The notes beneath the pieces were generated by a model. That model saw only the letters and a program-made list of their open reading frames with translations. It was not told the origin of the DNA and searched no databases. The position numbers and the translations under genes were made by a program. From Palsa-504 sp963756575 (GTDB taxonomy: Bacteria > Actinomycetota > Actinomycetes > Streptosporangiales > Streptosporangiaceae): a DNA stretch of 64,000 nt. Location: the NCBI GenBank assembly GCA_963756575.1, contig CAVWOM010000013.1, forward strand, positions 434,001 through 498,000, in the 5' to 3' direction. Below are positions 25,449-34,500 of this stretch, piece after piece (the first letter of the stretch is position 1; the number at the start of each line of letters is the position of its first letter).

Positions 25449-25847
25449 TCAGCGGGCGAACTTGGCTAGGGCGGCGGGGGTTACGGGGGTGAAGAAGTTG
25501 ACGAGGTTGCCGTCGGGGTCGCGGAAGAGGAGGGAGCGGTTGCCCCAGGGCATGGTGGTGGGCTCCTGGACGAAGTCCTCGATGAGGCCGGCCAGGTTCT
25601 GGCGGACGGCGTCCACGTCGTCGACGAGGAACTCGATGATCACGGTGTGGTTGCTGGCCGGGCGGGCGGCGCCGGGGGCGAACAGCGGGACGGTGCGGGT
25701 GCTGCCGATCGCGAGGGTGCCGTGGGCGGTGCCGAGCTCGGCGAAGTCTTCCGTGTAGTAGGTCGCCTGCACGCCGGTGGCCTTGGAGTAGAAGCCGGCC
25801 AGGCGCGCAACGTCGTCGGTGATGACGCGGATCGAGACGAAGTCCAT
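25449..25847 (-). CDS. VOC-family protein, probable target of the divergent WYL regulator
   Basis: 132 residues from MDFVSIRVITDDVARLAGFY, with a strong AAGGAGATC ribosome-binding site. The fold is visible as two beta-alpha-beta modules: YSKATGVQATYYTEDFAELG and ASNHTVIIEFLVDDVDAVRQ, ending LLFRDPDGNLVNFF, the hallmark of the glyoxalase/bleomycin-resistance family. In that family the E near the end of HTVIIEF is a possible metal ligand. It is divergent from a WYL-domain regulator 93 bases away, with a clear inverted repeat between them. That regulator probably controls it. Confidence 0.88.
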   Translation of the reverse strand: MDFVSIRVITDDVARLAGFYSKATGVQATYYTEDFAELGTAHGTLAIGSTRTVPLFAPGAARPASNHTVIIEFLVDDVDAVRQNLAGLIEDFVQEPTTMPWGNRSLLFRDPDGNLVNFFTPVTPAALAKFAR

Positions 25848-25896
25848 GATGATCTCCTTGGTCTGCGGGTTGGCTCTCCCCCGCAGGCTAGGACGG

Positions 25897-25921
25897 ATAC
25901 CGGACAGAATCGGTCCGGTAT
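25897..25921. promoter_or_regulatory. operator candidate between VOC gene and WYL regulator
   Basis: ATACCGGAC (25897-25905) and GTCCGGTAT (25913-25921) are exact inverted repeats with a 7-base spacer, centred 32 bases upstream of the WYL regulator start in the divergent gap. This is the expected geometry for an autoregulated YafY-type repressor. Confidence 0.6.
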
Positions 25922-25940
25922 TGCCGCTAAGTTTTGGGAT

Positions 25941-26906
25941 ATGACCCGACCTGCCGCCCGCGTGCTGACGTTGCTCGAGCTGTTGCAATCGGGGGGCGTC
26001 CGCACCGTGGCCGAACTGGCGGACAGGCTGGGCGTGGAAGGCCGGACCGTTCGGCGCTATGTGGATCACCTGCTCGACCTCGACGTGCCGGTGGAGTCGG
26101 TGCGCGGCCGTTACGGCGGGTACCGGCTCGCGCCCGGGTACCGGATGCCGCCGCTGATGCTGAGCGACGAGGAGGCGCTGGCCGTGCTGCTCGGGCTGGT
26201 CGCGGGGCGCCGGGCCGGGCTGATGACGGCGGCGGGCACGGCGAGCGAGACGGCCGCGGCCAAGATCCGGCGGGTGCTGCCGGAGCGGCTGGCGCGCAGG
26301 CTCGACACCGTGCTGGGGTCGCTCGCCTTTACCGCCCCGGCCGGGGAATTCACCCCGCCGGAGAGCGCGGTCCTGCTGTGCCTGGCCGACGCGGTCCGCC
26401 ATCACCGGCCGGTCTCGGTCCGGTACACCGCGGCCGACGGGCGGCGCAGCGAACGGGTCCTGCACCCGTACGGGCTGGTCGCTCACGCGGGCCGGTGGTA
26501 TGTCACGGGCGTGGATCCGGGAATCGGCGAGGACCGGACCTTCCGGCTCGACCGGATCGCGGACGCGAGGACGCGGCCGGGTTCGTTCGAGCCGCCGCCC
26601 GGGGTGGACCCGGCCGGGCGCGTGCTGGCCGGGCTGGCCTCGGCGCCGTACCGGCATCAGGTGACGGTGCGGATCCAGGCGACGGCCGGGCAGGTCCGGG
26701 GCCGGCTTCCGGCCAGCGTGGCGACTATCGAGGACGCGGAGGCCGAGGGGTGGGTCCGGGTGGAGCTGCGGGCCGAGCGGCTCGACTGGGTGCCGGGGGT
26801 GCTGGCCTCGCTCGACCGGCCGTTCGTCATCGAGCGGCCGGACGAGCTCCGGGGCCTGGTCGCGGCGCTCGCCGAGCGGCTCGCGGCATCGGCCCGCGCA
26901 GGCTAG
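25941..26906 (+). CDS. YafY-type transcriptional regulator (DeoR-like HTH + WYL domain)
   Basis: 321 residues. The N-terminal winged helix is ARVLTLLELLQSGGVRTVAE and LADRLGVEGRTVRRYVDHLL, with the wing ESVRGRYGGYRLAPGYR. The WYL sensor domain spans about residues 140-220 (YTAADGRRSERVLHPYGLVA, HAGRWYVTGVDPGIGEDRTF), where the usual W-Y-L reads W-Y-V. The C-terminal WCX extension closes the protein. These regulators respond to ligands or nucleic acids bound to WYL. The gene is divergent from the VOC gene, and its stop codon lies in a 15-nt tandem repeat. Confidence 0.92.
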   Translation: MTRPAARVLTLLELLQSGGVRTVAELADRLGVEGRTVRRYVDHLLDLDVPVESVRGRYGGYRLAPGYRMPPLMLSDEEALAVLLGLVAGRRAGLMTAAGTASETAAAKIRRVLPERLARRLDTVLGSLAFTAPAGEFTPPESAVLLCLADAVRHHRPVSVRYTAADGRRSERVLHPYGLVAHAGRWYVTGVDPGIGEDRTFRLDRIADARTRPGSFEPPPGVDPAGRVLAGLASAPYRHQVTVRIQATAGQVRGRLPASVATIEDAEAEGWVRVELRAERLDWVPGVLASLDRPFVIERPDELRGLVAALAERLAASARAG

Positions 26907-26960
26907 GCCAGTGCTGGCTAGGCCAGTGCTGGCTAGGCCGGTGCTGGCTAGGCCGGCGCC
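26901..26960. repeat. 15-nt tandem repeat that supplies two stop codons
   Basis: Four copies of ggctaggccagtgct (the last two with GCCGG, the last ending in gcgcc) span 26901-26960. The TAG of copy 1 ends the WYL regulator, and the complementary CTA of copy 4 ends the convergent MDMPI-type gene. The repeat therefore fills exactly the convergent 3' junction. Confidence 0.85.
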
Positions 26961-27524
26961 GTCCAGAAGGGGTCGCGGCCGATGAAGCCGAGCATCCGGG
27001 TCTGGGTGTCGGCGCCGGACGGGACCTCGACGCGGGGGCCGTACTGGCCCGAGGAGCGCAGGAGCTGGTCGATCGGCTCCATGCCGCCGAGGAGCTGGGC
27101 GCAGAAGCCGGGGTCGAGCCGGTCGTCCTGACCGGTGGCCCGGGACAGGTCCCAGGTGTGCATGAACACGTCGGCGGTGTAGAACTGGTCGATCGCGGCG
27201 GCCAGGGGCAGCTGGCCGGTGTGCGGGTTGGCTAGTTCACGGTGCGCCGTTTCCGGATCGTCCAGCACCGCCTGCACGCCGTCGCAGTGAACCTGCCACG
27301 CGGCGACCGGGTCCTCGTCCACCGACGGCCCGGCGGGCAGGTCGATCCCGGCGCCGGAGGCCAGGAAGCCGGGGAACCAGCCGGTCAGGTGGCGGACCAC
27401 GTCGCGGGCGGTCCAGCCGGCGACCGGGGCGGGGGCGTTCCACGATCGGGTATGGCGAACACGTTCGGTAAAAAGGCCGGCGACCTGGCGGTGGCGCTCG
27501 GCGGGGAGCTCAGAACAGCGTCAT
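26948..27524 (-). pseudogene. maleylpyruvate isomerase N-terminal-like (TIGR03086/DinB-type) protein, frameshifted at its fifth codon
   Basis: The main body is intact: RHRQVAGLFTERVRHTRSW, WTARDVVRHLTGWFPGFLAS, and the helix DQFYTADVFMHTWDLSRATG with the histidine typical of this four-helix metal-binding family. Its frame has no start codon before RHRQ. If one base at about 27512 is removed, the ATG at 27524 gives MTLFELPAERHRQ, a normal start. Otherwise the only start is GTG at 27400, which would drop the first helix. These proteins are mycothiol-dependent or DinB-like enzymes, with function mostly unknown. It follows an SRPBCC gene in the ArsR operon. Confidence 0.7.
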
Positions 27525-27993
27525 CGGCCAGCATCCGGTCCAGCTTGGCGTAGCCCTGGTCGACACCGGTCTCCATGCCGCTGCGCAGCCACGCGTCGCG
27601 GCCCTCGAAGCTGTCGACCAGGGACTGGGTCCGCAGGCGGGTGCGGCCGCCGCCCAGGTCCTCGAACCACAGCGTCTCCAGCGCGACCCCGTCGGGCTCA
27701 CCGTCGAACGTGAAGGTCTGCACGATCCGGTCCGGCCGGACCTCGTGGAAGCAGCCGCGGAACCGGTACTCCGTCCCGTCGTGCACCGCGACGTACTGCC
27801 AGCTGCCGCCGGTGCTCGCGTCCCAGTGCTCGATCATGGTGGTCATCGCGTCGGGGCCCACCCACCGGGCGAACAGCGCGGGGTCGGTGTGGGCGCGGAA
27901 CAGCTGCGCGGGCGTGGCCGCGAACTCACGAGCCATCCGGATGACCGGCAGCTTCGGGTCGGCCTCGATGACCGTCTCCGTGATCTTGTTCAT
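27385..27993 (-). CDS. SRPBCC-family (AHSA1/START-like) protein
   Basis: As read, 202 residues, but only the first ~158 (to LDRMLADDA) match the family. The remainder is a run into the next gene caused by the disrupted junction near 27512. The family core is clear: MAREFAATPAQLFRAHTDPA, RWVGPDAMTTMIEHWDASTG, then the strands GSWQYVAVHDGTEYRFRGCF and IVQTFTFDGEPDGVALETLW, and the helix GMETGVDQGYAKLDRML. SRPBCC proteins bind hydrophobic ligands in a central cavity. Its start overlaps the end of the ArsR gene by about 70 bases, the common ArsR-SRPBCC operon of actinomycetes. Confidence 0.85.
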   Translation of the reverse strand: MNKITETVIEADPKLPVIRMAREFAATPAQLFRAHTDPALFARWVGPDAMTTMIEHWDASTGGSWQYVAVHDGTEYRFRGCFHEVRPDRIVQTFTFDGEPDGVALETLWFEDLGGGRTRLRTQSLVDSFEGRDAWLRSGMETGVDQGYAKLDRMLADDAVLSSPPSATARSPAFLPNVFAIPDRGTPPPRSPAGPPATWSAT

Positions 27994-28321
27994 CTTCTTC
28001 CTCCTTCAGTTGGGCGAGAACGGCGTCGAGGCGGCGGTAGCGCCGCTCGGCGCGGGCCCGGTAACGCTCGATCCAGGTGTCCATCCGGTCCAGGGTCTCG
28101 ACCTCCAGGCGTACCGGCCGGGGCTGCGGTCCGCGCGGACGGCTGACGAGGCCCGCGTTCTCGAGCACCCGCAGGTGCTTGTAGACGGCCTGCAGCGACA
28201 TCGCGTACGGCTCGGCGAGCTGGCTCACGGTGGCGTCGCCGTCGCAGAGCCGGGCCACCATGTCGCGCCGGGTCGGGTCCGCGAGGGCGGAGAAGGCGCG
28301 GGACAGCGTGTCCGTGGTCAT
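27926..28321 (-). CDS. ArsR-family transcriptional repressor
   Basis: 131 residues. The winged helix-turn-helix is plain: FSALADPTRRDMVARLCDGD, ATVSQLAEPYAMSLQAVYKH and LRVLENAGLVSRPRGPQPRP. There is no CxC metal site, so it belongs to the non-metal group that pairs with SRPBCC proteins. The last ~25 residues (EDEQDHGDGHRGRPEAAGHP) overlap the SRPBCC gene. A clear inverted repeat lies right before the start codon, suggesting autoregulation. Confidence 0.92.
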   Translation of the reverse strand: MTTDTLSRAFSALADPTRRDMVARLCDGDATVSQLAEPYAMSLQAVYKHLRVLENAGLVSRPRGPQPRPVRLEVETLDRMDTWIERYRARAERRYRRLDAVLAQLKEEEDEQDHGDGHRGRPEAAGHPDGS

Positions 28322-28333
28322 CGCCGGACCCCT

Positions 28334-28355
28334 CTTTCAACTTACTGGTTGAAAG
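28334..28355. promoter_or_regulatory. ArsR operator candidate
   Basis: CTTTCAAC (28334-28341) and GTTGAAAG (28348-28355) form a perfect 8-base inverted repeat with a 6-base spacer, 13 bases before the ArsR start. A second, partial site (CAACC-gtgt-GGTTGAAAG) lies at 28383-28400. Both are AT-rich for this genome. Confidence 0.6.
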
Positions 28356-28406
28356 AACAGTAAGGCACGCGGGAGCCCGTGTCAACCGTGTGGTTGAAAG
28401 TGCGGC

Positions 28407-28630
28407 TCAGGCGAGGTAGTGGCCTGCGTCGAGGTCGGCGATCAGGGCCGGGCCGACGGGCGGCCAGCCGAGCAGGTCGCGGGTGAGGTGGGCCGGGGCG
28501 GGGCCGTCGGTGGCCCAGAAGCGGCCGAGCCAGCCGACGTGCTCGCCGGCCTGCTCGGGGCGGACTCCGGCGCGAGGCGGAACAGGCGGGCGGCGTCGCC
28601 GCGGTGGACCGCCGGCCGCCGCGGCCCTGA
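28407..28630 (-). pseudogene. C-terminal remnant of an NAD-dependent epimerase/SDR
   Basis: The minus strand reads RRPAVHRGDAARLFRLAPE, then after a one-base frame change near 28565 RPEQAGEHVGWLGRFWATDG and LTRDLLGWPPVGPALIADLD, ending AGHYLA with a stop at 28407. The closing pattern (LLGW-P-GP-LI-DLD-GHY) is that of the extended SDR/epimerase group. The Rossmann part is absent, so this is a gene fragment directly upstream of the ArsR promoter region. Confidence 0.6.
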
Positions 28631-28717
28631 GACCGATGTGGCCATTTGCGTAATTATGGGAAGAATGCGGGTGTGGTAAGGCGTCACCGGCGTGATCATG
28701 GGCGGGGGTGACCGCGG

Positions 28718-29407
28718 ATGTTCGCGTTGCTGCTGGGGTCCGTGTTTCTCGTCCTCATCGTCCCGCTGGCCGCCTGGGCCCTGGTGGCCCTGACCATGTG
28801 GCCGGGCCGGGTGCTGGCGGCCGCCCTGCTGGCCTGCGCGGCGGGCTGGCTCGCGCTGATGACCGGCTGGGTGGCGCCGGATCAGGTGGCCAACATCATG
28901 CTGGCGCTCGTTGTCCTCACCCCGGCGCTGATCGTGACCGGACGGCTGGCCGACCGGGTGGCCGTCATCCGCCGCGCCCCGCCCGGAAGCGTCCGGATCG
29001 TCACCGCGCATTCGGTGCCGGCGGTGTGCGTCGGCCTGAACGTCGTCGTCCTCATCGTCCTCGTCCTCACCGTCCTGTACCTGGACCTGGACTACACGCC
29101 GCCGAGCTCGGACGTGCTGCCGCTGCCCGCGGCCCTGACCGTGGTCAGCGATACCGATCACGGCTGCGCGGGCGGTCCGCCCGACAACTGCGAGCGGGAG
29201 ATCGACATCGCCGCCACGGGCCGGCTGTCGGCGGACCGGGCCGCGCAGATCGTCACCGCCGCGCTGGGCGGCCCGCACGGCTGGCGGCTGGGCCCGTTCC
29301 AGAGCGGCTGCCGGCGCGAGGGATGGCTGCTCGGCCGGGAGGTTGTGTGCGTCCAGGTGCAGACGGGGCAGAACACGGTGCAGGTGCTGCTGCAAAGCGA
29401 GCCGTGA
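28718..29407 (+). CDS. hypothetical membrane protein, 229 aa
   Basis: Four hydrophobic segments are visible: LLGSVFLVLIVPLAAWALVA, VLAAALLACAAGWLALMTG, VANIMLALVVLTPALIVTG and VGLNVVVLIVLVLTVLYLDL. An external C-terminal domain of about 100 residues follows, with four cysteines (DHGCAGGPPDNCERE, QSGCRREGW, REVVCVQVQ) that may form two disulfides. I do not recognise the family. The gene stands alone, with a low-complexity tract after it. Confidence 0.7.
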   Translation: MFALLLGSVFLVLIVPLAAWALVALTMWPGRVLAAALLACAAGWLALMTGWVAPDQVANIMLALVVLTPALIVTGRLADRVAVIRRAPPGSVRIVTAHSVPAVCVGLNVVVLIVLVLTVLYLDLDYTPPSSDVLPLPAALTVVSDTDHGCAGGPPDNCEREIDIAATGRLSADRAAQIVTAALGGPHGWRLGPFQSGCRREGWLLGREVVCVQVQTGQNTVQVLLQSEP

Positions 29408-29528
29408 ACTCGCGCGGCGGCGCGGCATCGCGGCTGCGGCGGCGCGGCTGCGGCGGCGCGGCTGCGGCGGCACGGCATCGCGGCTGCGGCGGCGCGGCAT
29501 CGCGGCATCGCGGCTGCGGCGGTGCGGC
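29408..29528. repeat. GCGGCTGCGGCG low-complexity repeat tract
   Basis: About 120 bases consist of mixed copies of cgcggctgcggcggcg and cgcggcatcgcgg units between the ends of two convergent genes. There is no coding signal of its own. It probably arose by repeat slippage. Confidence 0.7.
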
Positions 29529-30050
29529 TTAGGTGCGGTCGAAGGGTTCGGGGTAGGTGAACATGCCGCGTAGCCGGGGTTGGTACGCGCTCAGGACGCG
29601 GACCTGGAAGTACGGCTCCCACTCCGGCTTGGGCGGAGTGATCCCGCAGAGGGTGCTGAGCTCGAAACCGAACCGGTGGTAATAGCCGGGGTCGCCGAGC
29701 AGCGCGACCAGCGGCTCGCCGAGCGCGTCGGCCGCGCCCAGGACGGTGTGCACGAGCGCGCTGCCCACGCCGTGCCGCTGGTGGTCCGGCCAGACGGCGA
29801 GCGGGCCGAGCCCGAGGACGGGGTCCAGGCCGACGTGCCCGCGGGTGCACAGCACGTGGCCGGTGACCTCGCCCGCGGGGGTGGTCGCCACCAGGGACAG
29901 CGCCGGGATCCAGGCGGGATCGGCCCGGAGCTCGTCGATCAGCGTGGCCTCGGGCACGGCTTGGCCCGCTGGCCGGGTGGGGGCGAACGCGGCGGTCGTG
30001 AGGGCGCGGATGTCGTCGGTGTCGCGCTCGGTCTCGCGTCTGATCAGCAC
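29529..30050 (-). CDS. GNAT-family N-acetyltransferase (YhbS-like)
   Basis: 173 residues from GTG 30050 (VLIRRETERDTDDIRALTTA). The fold shows IPALSLVATTPAGEVTGHVL, the acetyl-CoA loop LGPLAVWPDHQRHGVGSALV, and the family-typical VALLGDPGYYHRFGFELSTL. The ending PYFQVRVLSAYQPRLRGMFT matches the YhbS group of small GNAT enzymes. The frame is open upstream to 30149, but that part has no coding character and overlaps the palindromic repeat at 30131. Confidence 0.88.
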   Translation of the reverse strand: MLIRRETERDTDDIRALTTAAFAPTRPAGQAVPEATLIDELRADPAWIPALSLVATTPAGEVTGHVLCTRGHVGLDPVLGLGPLAVWPDHQRHGVGSALVHTVLGAADALGEPLVALLGDPGYYHRFGFELSTLCGITPPKPEWEPYFQVRVLSAYQPRLRGMFTYPEPFDRT

Positions 30051-30130
30051 GCGGCCACGATGGCCCGCCCCCGGCCCGGAACGCAACCGGATTTCACTGG
30101 GCGCCTGGGGTGTGCACCTGGATCGGCACC

Positions 30131-30182
30131 CAATGGTTGTGGCAACCATATTGTCCTACCGGGTAGGTTGCCACAACCATTG
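30131..30182. repeat. dispersed palindromic repeat, copy 1
   Basis: CAATGGTTGTGGCAACC (30131-30147) and its exact inverted copy (30166-30182) flank an 18-base loop. The loop holds a second, overlapping hairpin CCTACC-g-GGTAGG (30155-30167). The arm shares 15 bases with the arm of the repeat at 52839-52892. It lies between the HEPN/ATPase cassette and the GNAT gene, where a terminator would fit. Confidence 0.75.
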
Positions 30183-30234
30183 ACCTGGAATGGGAGGGAT
30201 GGGGCTGGGGGGACGGGTGGGGTTGTGGGGGGGG

Positions 30235-30282
30235 CGAGGGGGGTGGGGGGCGAGGGGGGTGGGGGGCGAGGGGGGTGGGGGG
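30235..30282. repeat. G-rich 16-nt tandem repeat
   Basis: Three copies of cgaggggggtgggggg lie just after the end of the HEPN gene within a 120-base G-rich run (30187-30315). Runs of six G make G-quadruplex formation on the plus strand likely. Errors in copy number or run length are also likely. Confidence 0.7.
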
Positions 30283-30317
30283 GCGTGGGCTCGGGGGTGT
30301 GGACTCGGGGGCGTGGG

Positions 30318-31517
30318 CTAGAGGAGGGGCTGGCAGGCGGCTAGGAGGCTTTCCTGGTCGCCGAGGCTCAGCGGGCGCATGTGAGCCAGGCGGTTCCTGG
30401 CTTCCCGGAGCCAGCGGGAGGCGTCGCGGACCCCGCCGTCGCGGGCGTCGAGCACCCGCCGGACCACGGTGTCGAGCACGCCGATCTCGACCAGGGCGCT
30501 CGCGTCGACGGGCGGGTCGAACCATTCGCGCAGGATCGCGGCCAGGCGCGGCGCCCCGATGATCTCGGCCACCCGGACGTGCAAGGCCGACCTGCGTTCC
30601 TCGATCCACGGCAGGAGCACCCGGGCCTGGGCGGCCCAGACGAGCCGGCTGAGCTTCTCGGGGTCGGCGGCCAGCGAGCAGGTGGCGACCGACACCTGGT
30701 CGTGCCAGCTCTCGACGATGCGCTGATCCCAGGACGGAAGGACCAGGCTGGGCGGCTGCAGGCCGTCCAGCGGTCCGTGGCTGCCGTTCGCGGCGGCCGG
30801 GGGCAGGCACCGCCAGTCCTTCAGCAGCGAGGGCAGCTGGCCCGGCTCGCCCTCCCACGTCGTCACCAGGTGCTCGGCCAGGTCCAGGTCCCAGCGGGCG
30901 ACCTCCACGATGGACTCGGTGCGGATGTCGGAGAGCACCCCTTGCCGGGGAGCGCGCTCGGTCAGGCCGGCGATGTGGGCGGCGACGTCCCACCGGGCGA
31001 TGCGCGCCCACCACCAGATGCTGGTCATGGCGATATCGGAGCTGGCGCCACCCCGGAAGGCGGGCAGCTGGCCGCGGTCGAGGACCGCGATGACCGACAG
31101 GCGCTGCGCCGGGCCGGTGCGGGCGTGCGACTCCAGCTCCACGCGTTCGAGGAAGGCGGGCAGCCCGCGGCGCGCGGTTCTGTCCAGGTCCCGGGCCACG
31201 ACCACGGCGACGGTGTTGCCCGCTTCGGGGTGGCGCAGGAGCTCGGCCACGGTGACGGGCGGGTCCTCGAAGATCAGGGCCTGGCTGAACGTGTCGAGGA
31301 CCGACAGGTCGGGGCCGACGCCGTAGATCCGGCGGATCGGCACGGACTGCCGGGTGAACTCGTCCTGCACCGCGACGGCGAGGCCGTCGGTGAACAGGGC
31401 ATCCGACGCCAGCGCCGCGGGGAGGACGGTAGCGACGTGACGCCCGCGGGCGTGCTCGGCCACGATGTCCCGCACGAAGCTCCGGGGACCAGGGAGCCGC
31501 CAGACCCGTTCGTCCAT
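30318..31517 (-). CDS. putative HEPN-domain RNase subunit of a two-gene cassette
   Basis: 399 residues. The C-terminal helical region ends DASRWLREARNRLAHMRPLS, where RNRLAH (near residue 376) fits the R-N-x3-H catalytic motif of HEPN ribonucleases, in the style of the Swt1-like HEPN group. The N-terminal ~200 residues look like an alpha/beta, P-loop-like domain (RLPGPRSFVRDIVAEHARGR, NTVAVVVARDLDRTARRGL, RLSVIAVLDRGQLPAF) but show no Walker A. A tryptophan-rich helix follows (IAMTSIWWWARIARWDVAAH). The start is 4 bases after the stop of the large ATPase gene, so they form one operon. HEPN nucleases are common toxic effectors in prokaryotic immunity; that role here is inferred. Confidence 0.7.
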   Translation of the reverse strand: MDERVWRLPGPRSFVRDIVAEHARGRHVATVLPAALASDALFTDGLAVAVQDEFTRQSVPIRRIYGVGPDLSVLDTFSQALIFEDPPVTVAELLRHPEAGNTVAVVVARDLDRTARRGLPAFLERVELESHARTGPAQRLSVIAVLDRGQLPAFRGGASSDIAMTSIWWWARIARWDVAAHIAGLTERAPRQGVLSDIRTESIVEVARWDLDLAEHLVTTWEGEPGQLPSLLKDWRCLPPAAANGSHGPLDGLQPPSLVLPSWDQRIVESWHDQVSVATCSLAADPEKLSRLVWAAQARVLLPWIEERRSALHVRVAEIIGAPRLAAILREWFDPPVDASALVEIGVLDTVVRRVLDARDGGVRDASRWLREARNRLAHMRPLSLGDQESLLAACQPLL

Positions 31518-31521
31518 ATCT

Positions 31522-34500
31522 TCACGTCCGGAGCGCTACCGCTGCGGCGAGCACCGCCCGGTCGAGGACCCAGCCGTCCTCGGTTGATTCGACCAGGTCC
31601 AGGGCCTGCAGGTGCTCGATGACGTCGCTGGCGCCGGCCTTGAACTCCTTGGTGAGGTCCTCCAGGCTGGCCGGGAAGGCCTCGTCGAGCCCGTCGTCGC
31701 CGGTCAGCGCCAGCGAGGCCGCCCACCGCATGGCGATCATCTCGTCGATGCCGCAGGACGCCAGGTGCTTACGGGCGAAGACCCGGTCCGAGAGCCGCTG
31801 GACGATGCAGTCGAGGGCGTCGTCGGGAGACTTCCCGCCGTCGATCTCGCGCATGGTCCGCTCGACCAGGAGCGGCCAGCCCGAGGTCACCCGGTACAGC
31901 CGCTTGCGCAGGTCCGGTGAGTTGAAGGGCGACTCGTACCACGATCTCAGGCCTTCGATCGACCAGCGCCGCGCGGCGATGACCGCGCCCGGGGCGACCA
32001 GCTCGGCGGGCAGCGGGAGCGATCGCGGGCCGGTGATGACGGTCGCGGTGACGTGCTCGTTCCCGGCCAGCCGGGCGCACAGCGCGGTCAGGTCGTCCGG
32101 CGTGATGTCGTCACCGGACACGTCGACGATCAGGTGACGCCGGGTCCGGGTGATCGCGACCGCGGCGGCGACGTTCGCCGCCTCGATCAGGTCGCACGGG
32201 ATCTGCTGCTCCAGGGCCACGTCCTGGACCGCCTGGGCGGCCCGGTCGATGGCCAGGGCCGGGCTGCCGGTGACGATCTTGACCCGGGTGCCCCTGGTGC
32301 CGTCCTGGCCCAGCAGCGAGGCGATGTCCTGGTCGGTCAGCGGCGAGCGCCTGGCGCTGAGCTCGGTCGAGTGCCCGAGGTTGCGGCGGTTCATGGTCGG
32401 GTTGTACTCGTACTGGAGCTCCAGGTGCCGGGAGGCCTCGTCCAGTTCGCGGGTGAGCGAGGCCCGGTCGCCGAGCAGGCTGATGATGTTGGGGCTGCGC
32501 AGCCCGTAGCGGTCCTCGCCCTGGCGGTGGAGCACGCCGAGGCCGACCATCTCGTTGAGGTAGCGCTCGAACTCCTTGTCGCTCAGCACGCCGGGGCCGA
32601 AGCCGATCGGCCAGAACATCTCGCAGTACTCGTGCAGGTCCTTGGGGGTGAACGTGTCGCCCGGCTCGGAGTCCAGGCTCTGCAGGGCGACGACGAGGGC
32701 GATGACCCGGTAGCGGCTGTCCAGGTTGATCGTCCACCGGAAGCGCTGCACGATCAGGTTCCTGACCTCGCGCTTGGCGTAGACCGACTCCACGTCGCCG
32801 GCCGTGATCAGGATCCGGCCGCCGCCCCGGGGCAGATCCCGGCGGCTCAGCTCGCGGACCAGCGCCTCGCACACGATCTGGACCAGGCTGGCCTGGTAGT
32901 TGGTGAGCAGCAGCAGCCGCCACACCAGGTCGGGTGACTCGAACTTGTAGCCCAGGGCGCTCATCGGGTCGGCGACCAGGTGGTAGGCGTCCAGGCTGCC
33001 GAGCGGGCCGACCAGGATGTCGTTGCCGCCGTGCGCGACCGGGGTGTTGGAGCTGTCGTGGAAGCGCTGCACCTGGTGCAGGCCGGCGAACACGGCCTTG
33101 AACCGGCGGCCGGACTCGGCCATCAGGCCCTTGAGCCGCTGCAGGGTCGGGAACTCCCCGCCGGCCGCGCCCCGGCCCGCCTGCGAATCGGCCGTCAGGA
33201 AGTTGTCCGCCTCATCGAGGAGCAGCAGCAGCCGGTTCCCGTCGTCCGCATCCAGCCACTGGGTCAGCTGCTTGATCACCGCGTCCGGCCCGGCCGGCTG
33301 GCCCGGCTTGTGCGACAGGACCCCGCGGTCCTCCAGGTGCCGGGCGAGCACGGTCCACAGCGCGGCCGGCTCCTGGGCCTCGCCGATCGAGGCCGCGTTG
33401 AGGTCGAGGTAGACGGCGACGTGACCGGACCGGGGTCCCACCTGCGGATGGGGCGCGGGCTCGGTGAACAGGCGCTCGACCCGGCGCAGCAGCGCGGACT
33501 TGCCCAGCTGGCGGCCGCCGTAGACGAACATCGACGCGGTGGGATCCTCGATGGCCTGCCGTTCGGCCTCACGGCCGACGAACACCTCGTCCGGAACCTC
33601 GCCCGCCGCGAACGGCGTGTAGGGGTTGATGGTCGTGAACGGCAGCGTCAGCCGCTGGGTGAACCGCCAGCCCGGCTCGTCCCGGGTGGACAGCCAGGCG
33701 ATGACCGGCTCGTCTACGACGAGGGGCGAGAAGCCCTTGCCGCCGTCGTACCGTGTCTGGTTCCTCAGCATCAGCCGCTGGTCCGGGTCCAGCGTGCCGA
33801 AGTACAAGATGATGTTGGCCTGGGTGCGGCGGCCTTCCTCGATGAAGTCCATCAGCCGCATCGGCGTGACCGCGTCCCAGACCAGCGTCAGGTCATACGT
33901 CTGGCCCGCCTGGGTGCCCAGGCTGGGCACGTACGACCGGTCCAGCGGCGCGGCCCGGACCTTGAACGTCGCGAACCCGGACCGCTGGGTCCGGGACAGC
34001 TCCTGGATCCAGTTCTGCGGCCAGGGCACCAGTCCGATCATCCGCAGTACGTCGCCCACCCGGCGCCGGAACCGGTCCTGCCCCATGCCCCGTTTGTCGG
34101 CCTTGAGTCCGCGCCAGGCCTCCAGGCCGTCGGCCAGCTGCCGGTTCCGCGGGCTGGCGGTCACACCCCTCGCCGCCCGCACCGCCTCCACCGCGTCCCG
34201 GCCCGTCCGGGAGGCGGTCCGGGCCGCGTTCACCATCGCCGGGAAGAAACGGGCGAAGTCGTCGCCGCGCTGCCCGTTCACCACGGGCAGCTCGAGCCCG
34301 GCTTCGGCCACGGTCAGGAACTCGACGGCCAGGACCTCGTCCTGATTCTCGATCAGGTCCAGGATGCGCTGCCGGTCCGCGTCCCGGCCGGGCAGCGCCC
34401 GCGCGCGCTGGCTCAGATCCTCGCGGAAGGCGCCGAGCCGGTCCGCGCCCTGCGCCGCCAGCGCGCGCAGCGGGCCGATGGTCAGGTCGAACCGGTCGTC

